A DNA stretch of 64,000 nucleotides from Polaribacter pectinis (GCF_014352875.1 NZ_CP060695.1:1767501-1831500), one strand, 5' to 3'. Shown: positions 34,499 to 43,575, numbered from the stretch's first letter. Notes: generated from the letters alone by a model not told the origin. Made by a program: numbers and translations.

Positions 34499-37384
34499 AT
34501 GAATACAAATTCGTTTCAACTTCGACACATTGGTCCTAATACAGAGGAACAAAAAAAAATGTTACAAACTATTAAAGCTGATAGTTTAGAACAATTAATT
34601 TCAGAAACTGTTCCTGACAATATTCTTCTTAAAGAAGATTTAGACTTGGCTCCTGCCATGAGTGAATATGAATATTTAGGACATATTAAAGAGTTGTCTG
34701 AAAAAAATAAAGTTTTTAAAAGTTACATTGGTTTAGGGTACCATGAAGCAATTGTACCAAGTGTAATTCAACGTAACATTCTTGAAAACCCAGGTTGGTA
34801 TACTGCTTACACGCCTTACCAAGCAGAAATAGCACAAGGTAGATTAGAAGCTTTGTTAAATTACCAAACTATGATTTGTGATTTAACAGGAATGGAATTG
34901 GCAAACGCTTCTCTTTTAGATGAAAGTACAGCTGCTGCTGAAGCAATGGCTTTATTATTTGATGTTAGAGAACGTTCAAAGAAGAAAGCTGGTGCAAATA
35001 AGTTTTTTGTTTCTGAAGAAATTTTACCGCAAACTTTATCTTTATTACAAACCAGATCTACTCCTATTGGAATTGAACTTATTATTGGAAATCATGAAGA
35101 ATTTGATTTTTCTGATGACTTTTTCGGTGCAATTTTACAATATCCAGGAAAATTAGGTCAGGTTTTTGACTATGAATCTTTTGTTTCAAAAGCAAATAAC
35201 AACGATATAAAAGTAGCTGTTGCTGCAGATATTTTATCTTTAGTAAAGTTAAAAGCACCAGGAGATTTTGGTGCTTCTGTTGTTGTAGGAACCACACAAC
35301 GTTTTGGAATTCCATTAGGTTATGGAGGACCTCATGCTGCTTATTTTGCTACTAAAGAAGCTTATAAAAGAAGTATTCCTGGAAGAATTATTGGTGTTAC
35401 CAAAGATACAAATGGTAAGCGTGCTTTAAGAATGGCACTGCAGACCAGAGAACAACATATTAAAAGAGAAAGAGCAACTTCTAACATTTGTACTGCGCAA
35501 GTTTTACTGGCGGTTATGGCAGGAATGTATGCTGTTTATCATGGAAAAAAGGGAATTCAATTTATTGCAGAATCTGTTCATAATAAAACAAAATTAGTTG
35601 CAGATTATTTAGATAAAGCTGGCTTTAAACAATTAAACTCCTCTTATTTTGATACTTTATTAGTTGAAATCGATGCTGTGAGATTAAAACCTGTTGCCGA
35701 ATCTTTTAAGGTAAACTTTAATTATGTTTCTGATAAATTGGTTTCTATTTCTATAAACGAAGCTACTACTCAAAAAGATTTAATGACGTTATTTACCATT
35801 TTTGGTCAATTAAAAGAGCGTCCGAATCCATTAAACGAAGATTTTAGCGGAAGCTTTAGTCAGATTTTAACGCAAGAACCTTTTCATTCAGACTTTGAAG
35901 TAATTTCTGAAAGTGTCGTAAGGAAATCTTCTTTCCTTGACAACGAAATATTTAATACGTACCAATCTGAAACAGATATGATGCGTTATATTAAAAAATT
36001 AGAGCGTAAAGATTTAGCATTAAATCATTCTATGATATCTTTAGGATCATGTACAATGAAATTGAATGCCGCGTCAGAAATGTTACCTTTAAGTGATCCT
36101 CAATGGGGAAATATCCACCCATTTGTTCCTTTAAATCAGGCGCAAGGTTACCAAGAAGTTTTACAAAAATTAGAGCATCAACTAAATATTATTACTGGTT
36201 TTGCTGGCACATCTTTACAACCAAATTCTGGTGCACAAGGAGAGTTTGCAGGCCTAATGACTATTAGAGCATATCATCAATCAAGAAATGATTCTCATAG
36301 AAACATTTGCTTGATTCCTGCATCTGCTCATGGAACAAACCCTGCTTCTGCTGTAATGGCTGGTATGAAAGTTGTTGTAACTAAAACCGCCGAAAATGGA
36401 AATATTGATGTTGCAGATTTACGCGAAAAAGCAGAATTACATAAAGATAATTTAGCTGCGTTGATGGTAACTTACCCATCAACTCACGGAGTTTACGAAA
36501 AAGAAATTAAAGAAATTACGCAAATTATTCATGATAATGGCGGACAAGTTTACATGGATGGCGCAAATATGAACGCACAAGTTGGCTTAACAAACCCTGC
36601 AACTATTGGCGCAGATGTTTGTCATTTAAACTTGCATAAAACATTTGCAATTCCACATGGAGGTGGAGGACCTGGAGTTGGACCAATTTGTGTTGCTCCA
36701 CAATTAGTTCCGTTTTTACCAACGAATCCTATTGTAAAAACTGGTGGAAAACATGCAATTACTGCAATTTCAGGCGCACCTTGGGGTTCTGCTTTAGCTT
36801 GTTTAATTTCTTACGGTTATATTACAATGTTAGGTTTTAGAGGATTGACAAATTCTACTAAAAATGCAATTTTAAATGCAAACTATATTAAAGAACGTTT
36901 AAATGGACATTATGATACCTTATATACTGGAGATAAAGGACGTGCTGCTCATGAAATGATTATTGATTGTAGAGATTTTAAAAATAACGGAATTGAAGTA
37001 GTTGACATTGCAAAACGTTTAATGGATTATGGTTTTCACGCGCCAACAGTTTCTTTCCCAGTTGGAGGAACTATGATGATTGAACCTACAGAGTCTGAAT
37101 CTTTAGCAGAATTAGACCGTTTTTGTGATGCCATGATTTCTATTCGCGAAGAAATTAAAAATGCATCTAAAGAGGATGAGAATAATCCTTTAAAAAATGC
37201 ACCTCATACACAAGAAATGTTAACTTCAGATGAATGGACTTTACCATACACAAGAAAACAAGCTGCTTTTCCTTTAGAATATATTGCTGACAATAAATTT
37301 TGGCCTTCGGTTAGAAGAGTAGATGATGCATTTGGAGACAGAAACTTAATATGTTCTTGTAACCCAATAGAAGATTACATGTAG
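34499..37384 (+). CDS. gcvP: Glycine dehydrogenase (decarboxylating), P-protein
   Basis: PLP enzyme of the glycine cleavage system; 961 residues, the usual length of the single-chain form. NSFQLRHIGPNTEEQKKML begins the N-terminal half, with GLGYHEAIVPSVIQRNILEN and YTPYQAEIAQGRLEALLNYQ. In the C-terminal half, SCTMKLNAASEMLPLS and DVCHLNLHKTFAIPHGGGGP carry the PLP-binding Lys (LHKTF). The frame is open 34 codons further up, but MNTNSFQ fits the family start. gcvT and gcvH are not neighbours. It ends in a strong shared terminator. Confidence 0.96.
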   Translation: MNTNSFQLRHIGPNTEEQKKMLQTIKADSLEQLISETVPDNILLKEDLDLAPAMSEYEYLGHIKELSEKNKVFKSYIGLGYHEAIVPSVIQRNILENPGWYTAYTPYQAEIAQGRLEALLNYQTMICDLTGMELANASLLDESTAAAEAMALLFDVRERSKKKAGANKFFVSEEILPQTLSLLQTRSTPIGIELIIGNHEEFDFSDDFFGAILQYPGKLGQVFDYESFVSKANNNDIKVAVAADILSLVKLKAPGDFGASVVVGTTQRFGIPLGYGGPHAAYFATKEAYKRSIPGRIIGVTKDTNGKRALRMALQTREQHIKRERATSNICTAQVLLAVMAGMYAVYHGKKGIQFIAESVHNKTKLVADYLDKAGFKQLNSSYFDTLLVEIDAVRLKPVAESFKVNFNYVSDKLVSISINEATTQKDLMTLFTIFGQLKERPNPLNEDFSGSFSQILTQEPFHSDFEVISESVVRKSSFLDNEIFNTYQSETDMMRYIKKLERKDLALNHSMISLGSCTMKLNAASEMLPLSDPQWGNIHPFVPLNQAQGYQEVLQKLEHQLNIITGFAGTSLQPNSGAQGEFAGLMTIRAYHQSRNDSHRNICLIPASAHGTNPASAVMAGMKVVVTKTAENGNIDVADLREKAELHKDNLAALMVTYPSTHGVYEKEIKEITQIIHDNGGQVYMDGANMNAQVGLTNPATIGADVCHLNLHKTFAIPHGGGGPGVGPICVAPQLVPFLPTNPIVKTGGKHAITAISGAPWGSALACLISYGYITMLGFRGLTNSTKNAILNANYIKERLNGHYDTLYTGDKGRAAHEMIIDCRDFKNNGIEVVDIAKRLMDYGFHAPTVSFPVGGTMMIEPTESESLAELDRFCDAMISIREEIKNASKEDENNPLKNAPHTQEMLTSDEWTLPYTRKQAAFPLEYIADNKFWPSVRRVDDAFGDRNLICSCNPIEDYM

Positions 37385-37411
37385 CAGAAAATATCTGCAA
37401 ATAAGTATTTG

Positions 37412-37457
37412 AAACCGTTTCTTTTGCTGATTTTTTTTCAGAAAAAAGAAACGGTTT
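37412..37457. terminator. Bidirectional terminator between gcvP and the radical SAM gene
   Basis: Stem AAACCGTTTCTTTT / AAAAGAAACGGTTT with a T-rich loop. Convergent genes end on both sides, the minus-strand stop only 3 bp beyond the stem. Confidence 0.85.
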
Positions 37458-37459
37458 TT

Positions 37460-39328
37460 TTAGTGAACTACTTCAACTAAAAAGCTTTCTATTAATTCTT
37501 TTGGGTGACTTGTTTTAGAAACCGGAAAATCGAACCAATTTTGTAAATCCTTGTCATAACCCGTATTGTTCAAATATTGGTTTAACGCTATATTTAACCC
37601 TTTTGTATATTTTGGGTGATCTGCTCCTTGTGGATCTCTGTGGTATAAATCGTTTTGTGCAAATCCTTTAAAAACTGGACCAGTAACTTCTATACCAAAC
37701 TCATCTGGATTTTTTCCAATTGGACTGTGAACTGTGGTTGTAAATTGATGCCAATATGCAGACTGAATGCAATTCTTTTCAAATAATTGCCTTACAACTT
37801 CTAAAGAGTCTATAGTTTCTTGTTCGGTCTCTGTAGGAAAACCATACATTAAATACGCATGAACCATAATTTTATTTAGAGAAAAATTATTGGTAACTCT
37901 TGTTACCTGCTCAATGTCAACCCCTTTTTTCATTTTAGACAATAATCTATCTGATGCAACTTCTAATCCGCCAGTTACTGCAATGCAACCAGATTTTGCC
38001 ATAATTTCGCATAATTCAAAATCGAATGTTTTTTCGAACCTAATATTGGTCCACCAAGTAATATTTACATTACGTTTTATTAATTCTTTGGATAATGCTC
38101 GCAACATTTTAGGTGGCGCAGCTTCATCAACAAAATGAAAACCAGTAATGCCAGTATCTTTAATTATTTTTTCTATTTTATCTACTAAATCTATAGCAGT
38201 TGTATTTTGGTAATTACCAATATAATCTAAAGTAACATCGCAAAAAGAGCATTGTTTCCAATAACATCCATGCGAAATTGTTAATTTATTCCACCTTGCA
38301 TCTGTCCACATTCTGTGCATTGGATTTACTACATCTAAAAAAGAAACATACTTATTAAAAGGCAAACCAGAATAATTTGGCGCAGGTAAATTTTTATGAT
38401 GATAAATGGTATTTGGTAATTTGTTCTTGTAAACTACCTTCTTATTTTCTAACACAAAAGTTCTTTCCAATTCATTTATATCAATATTTCCATTTATATA
38501 ATTGACTATTTTTAACAAAGGCCCCTCTCCATCATCTAAAGAAATAAAATCTATAAATTCAAAAATTCTTGGATCGGAAAGTGAACGTAGTTCTGTATTG
38601 CAATAGCCTCCACCAAAAGCTACAGAAATACCTGGAAAAAATTGTTTTATAAATTGAGAACACCGTAAAGCTGAAAATAAATTTCCTGGAAAAGGGATTG
38701 TAAAACATATTAAATTTGGCGAATGTTCTATAATTTGAGCTTCTAAAATGTTCATCATTTCATCTTCTATTAACGTTGGCTGATACGTTAACAACTCATC
38801 CAATTCATCAAAACTACTTGCCGCTGTTGCTATTTGCTCTGCATATTTTGTAAATGCAAAAAACTCATCTACATTAGCTTGAATAAAATCGCCTATTTCT
38901 TCAATAAAAAGTGTTCCATAATGTTTGGCTTTGTCTATGATTCCTATTTCGCCAACTTCCCATTTAATTTCGTTATTTACATGTTTTAACCTATGTCCAT
39001 TTGGTAAAAAACCTTCTTTTAAGATTTCTTTTGCAGTTTCAATATCGTTTTTCTGAAGAAAACTAATTACTACATCTACTCTAGAAATGTATAATTTTTT
39101 CATTCTAGAAACTTCTGGAAAGTTGTAATTTTCTAAATCTTCTGCTTCTTTAAAAACATCTCTTAAAAAAGAGCTCGAAAAAATAGCTGTAAATAACTCT
39201 ATACTTAAATCGCAATGAGGAACAGAAATACCTTGTTCTTCTAAAAAACCTTTTATGTAGGCTGACGCAGGATAAGCAGTATTTAACTGTGTAAAAGGTG
39301 GTGTAATAAAAAGGACTTTAGATTGCAT
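37460..39328 (-). CDS. B12-binding-type radical SAM protein of unknown substrate
   Basis: 622 residues. The N-terminus (KVLFITPPFTQLNTAYPASA) and GISVAFGGGYCNTELRS resemble the cobalamin-binding domain of class B radical SAM enzymes, though the DxHxxG motif is not evident. The SAM domain has ISHGCYWKQCSFCDVTLDY, with three Cys spaced CX4CX2C as in the GCYWxxCxFC subgroup, then GFHFVDEAAPPKMLRAL and SGCIAVTGGLEVASDRLLSK. A long C-terminal part (about 150 residues) is of no known domain. The methyltransferase at 39533 is on the same strand, 200 bp upstream. The product is unknown. Probably leaderless (see the promoter at 39333). Confidence 0.8.
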   Translation of the reverse strand: MQSKVLFITPPFTQLNTAYPASAYIKGFLEEQGISVPHCDLSIELFTAIFSSSFLRDVFKEAEDLENYNFPEVSRMKKLYISRVDVVISFLQKNDIETAKEILKEGFLPNGHRLKHVNNEIKWEVGEIGIIDKAKHYGTLFIEEIGDFIQANVDEFFAFTKYAEQIATAASSFDELDELLTYQPTLIEDEMMNILEAQIIEHSPNLICFTIPFPGNLFSALRCSQFIKQFFPGISVAFGGGYCNTELRSLSDPRIFEFIDFISLDDGEGPLLKIVNYINGNIDINELERTFVLENKKVVYKNKLPNTIYHHKNLPAPNYSGLPFNKYVSFLDVVNPMHRMWTDARWNKLTISHGCYWKQCSFCDVTLDYIGNYQNTTAIDLVDKIEKIIKDTGITGFHFVDEAAPPKMLRALSKELIKRNVNITWWTNIRFEKTFDFELCEIMAKSGCIAVTGGLEVASDRLLSKMKKGVDIEQVTRVTNNFSLNKIMVHAYLMYGFPTETEQETIDSLEVVRQLFEKNCIQSAYWHQFTTTVHSPIGKNPDEFGIEVTGPVFKGFAQNDLYHRDPQGADHPKYTKGLNIALNQYLNNTGYDKDLQNWFDFPVSKTSHPKELIESFLVEVVH

Positions 39329-39332
39329 ACGG

Positions 39333-39340
39333 CAAAGATA
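39333..39340 (-). promoter_or_regulatory. -7 box (TATCTTTG) 4 bp from the start codon
   Basis: Exact TAnnTTTG match on the minus strand. Only CCGT separates it from the ATG of the radical SAM gene, so the transcript should begin at or near the ATG. Confidence 0.6.
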
Positions 39341-39532
39341 GAGTTCTTTAAAATTAAATTGATTGAATTAATTAGGTTTTATAAGGTTTGTAAATGGGTA
39401 TTTATTCTATTGGTTTTCTCCTCAAAAAAAACGAACTTCTTTAACTACGTTTATAAAACGTTAAATAAACGTGTTAACGTTCGCTAATTCTAAAAAACTC
39501 TTAAACCTATAATTTACTAACTCTTATATTTA

Positions 39533-40204
39533 TCAATAAACCTGAAAAAAAGTCGTTACAATAACACCTTTATCATCTTCTAATTTAATAGATAATAATT
39601 GCTTTTCTTTTTTAACTTTAAAATTAAATGGTGCTTTTAAGAGATTAACTCCACTTTGTTTTTTTATTCTAATTCCTTGTCCAGAAATAATATCTTTATT
39701 CGGCTCAAAAGATTCATTTGGCAAATGTTCGGTTAGTATAATATATTTAAAATTAGACAGCTTATGTACAATGTTTTCTACTTCTACATTGGATAAATGC
39801 TGTAACACTTGTCTAACAATTGCACAATCTCCTTTTGGCAAATTGTCTTTTGCAATATCTAAACAATGGAATTCTAAATTTTCTACTGTAAATTTTTCTT
39901 TATTTTGAAGTATTAAATTAAAAACAATATCTACAGCTACGTATTTTTTGGTATATTTTACAAGCTCTTTACCAACATTAAAATCTCCACAACCTAAATC
40001 GCAAACTATAATTGGTTTATCTAAAGAAGTTAGAAACTCTTTTACAACATTTATATATGGATTTATTATTTCTGGCTTATGAGAGCCATCTCCTGAATAA
40101 AAACCTGAATTATTATTTCCCCAAAGGTTTAACTCATAAATCTGTTCCATCGCTTTTTTTGTTGGCCATGGTTTCTTTATTCTTTTACTCTCTTTATCCT
40201 TCAA
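39533..40204 (-). CDS. Class I SAM-dependent methyltransferase
   Basis: 223 residues, soluble. Motif I is IIVCDLGCGDFNVGKELV (about residues 66-83), motif II YVAVDIVFNLILQNKEK, and motif III CAIVRQVLQHLSNVEVENIV. The start MKDKESKRIKKPWPTKKAME is very basic. The substrate is unknown. The start codon lies 33 bp from the end of the FMN glutamate synthase-like gene on the same strand, so they may be co-transcribed. Confidence 0.75.
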   Translation of the reverse strand: MKDKESKRIKKPWPTKKAMEQIYELNLWGNNNSGFYSGDGSHKPEIINPYINVVKEFLTSLDKPIIVCDLGCGDFNVGKELVKYTKKYVAVDIVFNLILQNKEKFTVENLEFHCLDIAKDNLPKGDCAIVRQVLQHLSNVEVENIVHKLSNFKYIILTEHLPNESFEPNKDIISGQGIRIKKQSGVNLLKAPFNFKVKKEKQLLSIKLEDDKGVIVTTFFQVY

Positions 40205-40236
40205 GGTTGTGTAAATAATATTGTTATAGAAATAAA

Positions 40237-41748
40237 TTAGTTATAATAAATAGTTTCTAAACTTACAATTTCTTCATCTTTTCTACGTCTAAAAATATGT
40301 GCTGCTTTCACATTTTCAATAGAATCTTCACCCATAGCAGCAACCATTTCTTTTACAGCTTGTACAGTTTTATCATGATAATTTTTAACGCGTACATTTT
40401 TCTTTTCTACCACTAATGCTTTTACCAAGTCTGGATCTTGAGTTGCAACACCAACAGGGCAAGTATCTAAATTACATTCTCTAGCTTGTATGCAACCTAA
40501 ACTTAACATAAAACTGCGAGCCATACCAATTGCATCTGCTCCCAAAGCTAAATATCTAACAATATCGAAAGCGTCTATAGCTTTTCCGCTTGCAATAATT
40601 TTAATTTGATCTTTTAATTTATGTTTCTGTAAAAGCTTGTTAACAAAAACCAAACCTTCTATTAACGGTGTACCTATATAATTTGTAAATTCCATTGGTG
40701 CGGAACCAGTTCCACCTTCTCCACCATCTACAGAAATAAAATCTGGATAATTATTTGCAGTTGCAAAAGCCTTAATCATACTTTCTATTTCTTCATTATT
40801 ACCAACGCAAAATTTAATTCCCACAGGTTTTCCGCCAGATAAATCTCTAACTTTTTGAATAAAAGAGATCATTTCTTCGTAGTTTAAAAAAGCCGAATGT
40901 CCAGGAGGAGAATCTACTTGTGTATATGGAACAACAGACCTTATTTTGGCTATTTCTTCTGTATTTTTCTTTGCTGGTAAAATTCCACCATGACCAGGTT
41001 TAGCGCCTTGTGAAAACTTAATTTCAATCATTTTTACCTCTGGACGAATGGCATTTTGTTTAAATATTTCATCATCAAAAACACGTTTTCCTTCTGCATC
41101 GTATTTTCCGGCTCCAAAATAACCAGTCCCAACTTGAAATATTAAATCTCCTCCTTGTAAATGATAAGGAGAAATACCACCTTCACCAGTATTATGTGCA
41201 AAATTTGCCATTTTTGCTCCTTGGTTTAATGCTTTAATAGCATTTTTACTTAATGACCCAAAAGACATTGCTGAAATATTTATAATAGATCCATCATATT
41301 TTTGTGTGCACTTGTCTGAACCAAAAACTATCCTTTCTCCTTTTATATGATGATGATCTTTTGGAAACATAGAATGTTTAACAAACTCATATCCTTTGGC
41401 ATATACATTGTGTTGAGTACCAAAAGGCACTGTTTCTTTCTGTAGTTTAGATCTTTGATAAACAATACTTCGTTTTTCTCTATTAATTGGTGTTCCGTTT
41501 AAATTGTCTTCAATAAAATATTGCTGAATTTTATCTCTTTCTTCTTCAAAAAACCAGCGTAAACGTGCTACTAACGGAAATGCTCTTAATAAGGAATGTT
41601 TGGTTTGTAAACTGTCGTGAATTGCAATTAATGTTAGTAAGCCAGAAATTGATAAAAGAATTATAGTTCCTGTTTGCGGAATAAAATAGACTAAAACACC
41701 AAATAAAACGGTAATTAAAATAATTATAAAAAGTATTGTATTCCTCAT
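40237..41748 (-). CDS. FMN-binding glutamate synthase family protein
   Basis: 503 residues. Two N-terminal hydrophobic segments (TILFIIILITVLFGVLVYFI and GTIILLSISGLLTLIAI) anchor it. The FMN/Fe-S domain of the glutamate synthase large subunit follows: INISAMSFGSLSKNAIKALN, PGHGGILPAKKNTEEIA, SVDGGEGGTGSAPMEFTNYI and LALGADAIGMARSFMLSLGC with CNLDTCPVGVATQDP for the 3Fe-4S cluster. There is no glutaminase domain, so it is not a full GltB. Such stand-alone, membrane-attached versions have unknown donors. Confidence 0.88.
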   Translation of the reverse strand: MRNTILFIIILITVLFGVLVYFIPQTGTIILLSISGLLTLIAIHDSLQTKHSLLRAFPLVARLRWFFEEERDKIQQYFIEDNLNGTPINREKRSIVYQRSKLQKETVPFGTQHNVYAKGYEFVKHSMFPKDHHHIKGERIVFGSDKCTQKYDGSIINISAMSFGSLSKNAIKALNQGAKMANFAHNTGEGGISPYHLQGGDLIFQVGTGYFGAGKYDAEGKRVFDDEIFKQNAIRPEVKMIEIKFSQGAKPGHGGILPAKKNTEEIAKIRSVVPYTQVDSPPGHSAFLNYEEMISFIQKVRDLSGGKPVGIKFCVGNNEEIESMIKAFATANNYPDFISVDGGEGGTGSAPMEFTNYIGTPLIEGLVFVNKLLQKHKLKDQIKIIASGKAIDAFDIVRYLALGADAIGMARSFMLSLGCIQARECNLDTCPVGVATQDPDLVKALVVEKKNVRVKNYHDKTVQAVKEMVAAMGEDSIENVKAAHIFRRRKDEEIVSLETIYYN

Positions 41749-41812
41749 TTTCTAGTTTAATTTTTAAAGAAAGTTAAAAATAATCTATTCCGTTGAAATA
41801 CTAAAAATAGTT

Positions 41813-41906
41813 AGCAAATAAGTTGCGTTAGGGATTGAAACGGCATCCTTTTTTTGAGGAACGATAAAAAAGATATAGTGTAAAGCCCGACCTTTAGGTA
41901 ACGCCC
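41813..41906 (+). repeat. Structured intergenic repeat, diverged copy D
   Basis: It shares GATTGAAACGGCATCC, the T-run hairpin (CTTTTTT / AAAAAAG) and GATATAGTG-AAAGC with the other copies. The flanking pair is GGG (41831-41833) with CCC (41886-41888) in place of CCTG/CAGG. An extra outer stem GCGTTA / TAACGC (41825-41830 with 41899-41904) and a small ACCTTTAGGT hairpin complete the fold. Confidence 0.65.
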
Positions 41907-41949
41907 AAAATAATAAGAGATACTAAAAACAAGGTGGGCATAAAAAAGA

Positions 41950-41982
41950 AAAACTCCAACAAATGAATGTTGGAGTTTTAAA
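41950..41982 (-). terminator. Rho-independent terminator of rpmE2
   Basis: Stem AAAACTCCAACA / TGTTGGAGTTTT around AATGAA, with a T-run on the minus strand, 23 bp downstream of the L31 stop codon. Confidence 0.85.
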
Positions 41983-42004
41983 TATGTTGAAAATTCTAAA
42001 AGAA

Positions 42005-42259
42005 TTAGTCTTTTTTGAATTTTGCGTATTTGTTTTTAAATTTATCAATACGTCCTGCAGCATCAATAAGTTTAGATTTACCAGTGTAAAATGGGTGAGA
42101 TGTTCTAGAAATCTCTAATTTTACTAAAGGATACTCAACACCATCCACTTCTAAAGTTTCTTTCGTGTCTACTGTAGAACGTGTTAAAAATACATCTTCG
42201 TTAGACATGTCTTTAAATGCTACCATTCTATAATTCTCTGGATGAATTCCTTTTTTCAT
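42005..42259 (-). CDS. rpmE2: 50S ribosomal protein L31, type B
   Basis: 84 residues. [40 protein letters not shown] and [12 protein letters not shown] are the L31 pattern. The zinc-binding cysteines of type A L31 are absent, so this is the zinc-independent form. It is transcribed alone from a promoter about 100 bp upstream and has a leader hairpin. Confidence 0.96.
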   Translation of the reverse strand: MKKGIHPENYRMVAFKDMSNEDVFLTRSTVDTKETLEVDGVEYPLVKLEISRTSHPFYTGKSKLIDAAGRIDKFKNKYAKFKKD

Positions 42260-42296
42260 TTTATTATATTTTAATACTTTAATGTTATGTTTGCAT

Positions 42297-42319
42297 GAGA
42301 AAATTGGTAAAGTTTTCTC
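42297..42319 (-). promoter_or_regulatory. Hairpin in the L31 mRNA leader
   Basis: Arms GAGAAAA (42297-42303) and TTTTCTC (42313-42319) enclose a 9-nt loop, about 40 nt before the L31 start codon. It may be a regulatory leader structure; no protein-binding mimic is recognised. Confidence 0.35.
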
Positions 42320-42357
42320 GTTTCTCTAAATAGTTGTTTTTTACTATTTTGAGGATG

Positions 42358-42365
42358 CAAATTTA
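42358..42365 (-). promoter_or_regulatory. -7 box (TAAATTTG) of rpmE2
   Basis: Exact TAnnTTTG match on the minus strand, giving a leader of about 95 nt that contains the hairpin at 42297-42319. Confidence 0.55.
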
Positions 42366-42502
42366 ACCATATTTTTTAATTAACAAATAAATAAATTGTT
42401 TTTATTTACTCTTAAACTAACTTTCTTTAAAATTAAGGTTCTTTTAAGGTACAAAAGTTGTTTTTTATGACTCTTTTTTTGAATATTTACTTTTTAAAAC
42501 AT

Positions 42503-42532
42503 TGAAATTTATACACATGAAATTTATACACA
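42503..42532 (+). repeat. 15-bp tandem duplication at the start of the cyclotransferase gene
   Basis: TGAAATTTATACACA occurs twice in a row (42503-42517 and 42518-42532), followed by TA and the true ATG. The duplication is in frame and creates a spurious upstream ATG at 42517. Confidence 0.8.
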
Positions 42533-42534
42533 TA

Positions 42535-43575
42535 ATGAAAAATAAAGCTATTTTAATTTCCTTTTTTGCCTTTATATTTTTGGCTACTTCTTGTTCTGAT
42601 GATTATTCGTTTTCATTAGAAACACCAAAGAAGACAACTTTAAACCAAACTATAAAGGTTTCTCTAAAAGAAAAAAATGACAAGGAAATAAAAAATATTC
42701 AATTTTTTGTAAACGGGAAGGAGGTTTCATCAGAAGGAAATTCTGTAACTATAAATACCACAGATCTTGGTGTTGGTAAACACAGTGTTTCTGCATTGAC
42801 TTTTTTTGAAGGTGGTTCTAAAAAAACAAATAACTCTTTTGAAGTTTTTGCAGACAAACCATACCAAGCCTATACTTATAAAATAATTAATACATTTCCT
42901 CATGACACAAAAGCCTACACACAAGGTTTAGAGTATTACAATGGTTATCTTTATGAGACTACAGGACGTAATGGTCAATCTACTTTAAGAAAGGTTGAAA
43001 TTGAAACTGGTAATGTTTTACAGAAAGTAGATTTAGATAAAAAGTATTTTGGTGAAGGTATGACTATTGTTAATGGTAAAATTATTTGGTTAACATGGCA
43101 AGCTAAAAAAGGTTTTGTGTTCGATTTAGAAACTTTTAAACAAGAAAAAGAGTTTGCTTATAATAAGAGTAAAGAAGGTTGGGGTTTAACACACAATGAA
43201 ACTGAACTAATTAAATCTGATGGATCAAACAAAATTTGGTTTTTAGACAAAGAAACGCAACAAGAAAAACATTTTATACAAGCATACAATCATAAACAGA
43301 GTATTTCTCAATTAAATGAATTAGAGCTTATTGATGGTAAAATATATGCCAATTATTGGCAAAAACCTTTAATTGCAATTATTAATCCTGATAATGGTGT
43401 TGTAGAAGGTATTGTAGATTTAAGAGGCTTAAAGGCAGAAATGGAAAAAACCCAGAAATTAAAGGAACAGGATGATGTTTTAAACGGAATTGCATATGAT
43501 GCTGAAAACAAAAGGCTTTTTGTTACCGGTAAAAATTGGGGAAAACTTTTTGAAATAGAATTGATTAAAAAGTAA
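42535..43575 (+). CDS. Glutaminyl-peptide cyclotransferase lipoprotein
   Basis: Forms N-terminal pyroglutamate on exported peptides. 346 residues. The lipoprotein signal is MKNKAILISFFAFIFLATSC, an Ig-like N-terminal segment (residues about 30-105) follows, then the five-bladed-propeller glutamine cyclotransferase domain: NTFPHDTKAYTQGLEYYNGY, YETTGRNGQSTLRKVEIE, GEGMTIVNGKIIWLTWQ and EGWGLTHNETELIKSDGS. The ATG at 42535 places the lipobox correctly; two earlier starts arise from a 15-bp duplication. The next gene follows after 45 bp. Confidence 0.9.
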   Translation: MKNKAILISFFAFIFLATSCSDDYSFSLETPKKTTLNQTIKVSLKEKNDKEIKNIQFFVNGKEVSSEGNSVTINTTDLGVGKHSVSALTFFEGGSKKTNNSFEVFADKPYQAYTYKIINTFPHDTKAYTQGLEYYNGYLYETTGRNGQSTLRKVEIETGNVLQKVDLDKKYFGEGMTIVNGKIIWLTWQAKKGFVFDLETFKQEKEFAYNKSKEGWGLTHNETELIKSDGSNKIWFLDKETQQEKHFIQAYNHKQSISQLNELELIDGKIYANYWQKPLIAIINPDNGVVEGIVDLRGLKAEMEKTQKLKEQDDVLNGIAYDAENKRLFVTGKNWGKLFEIELIKK

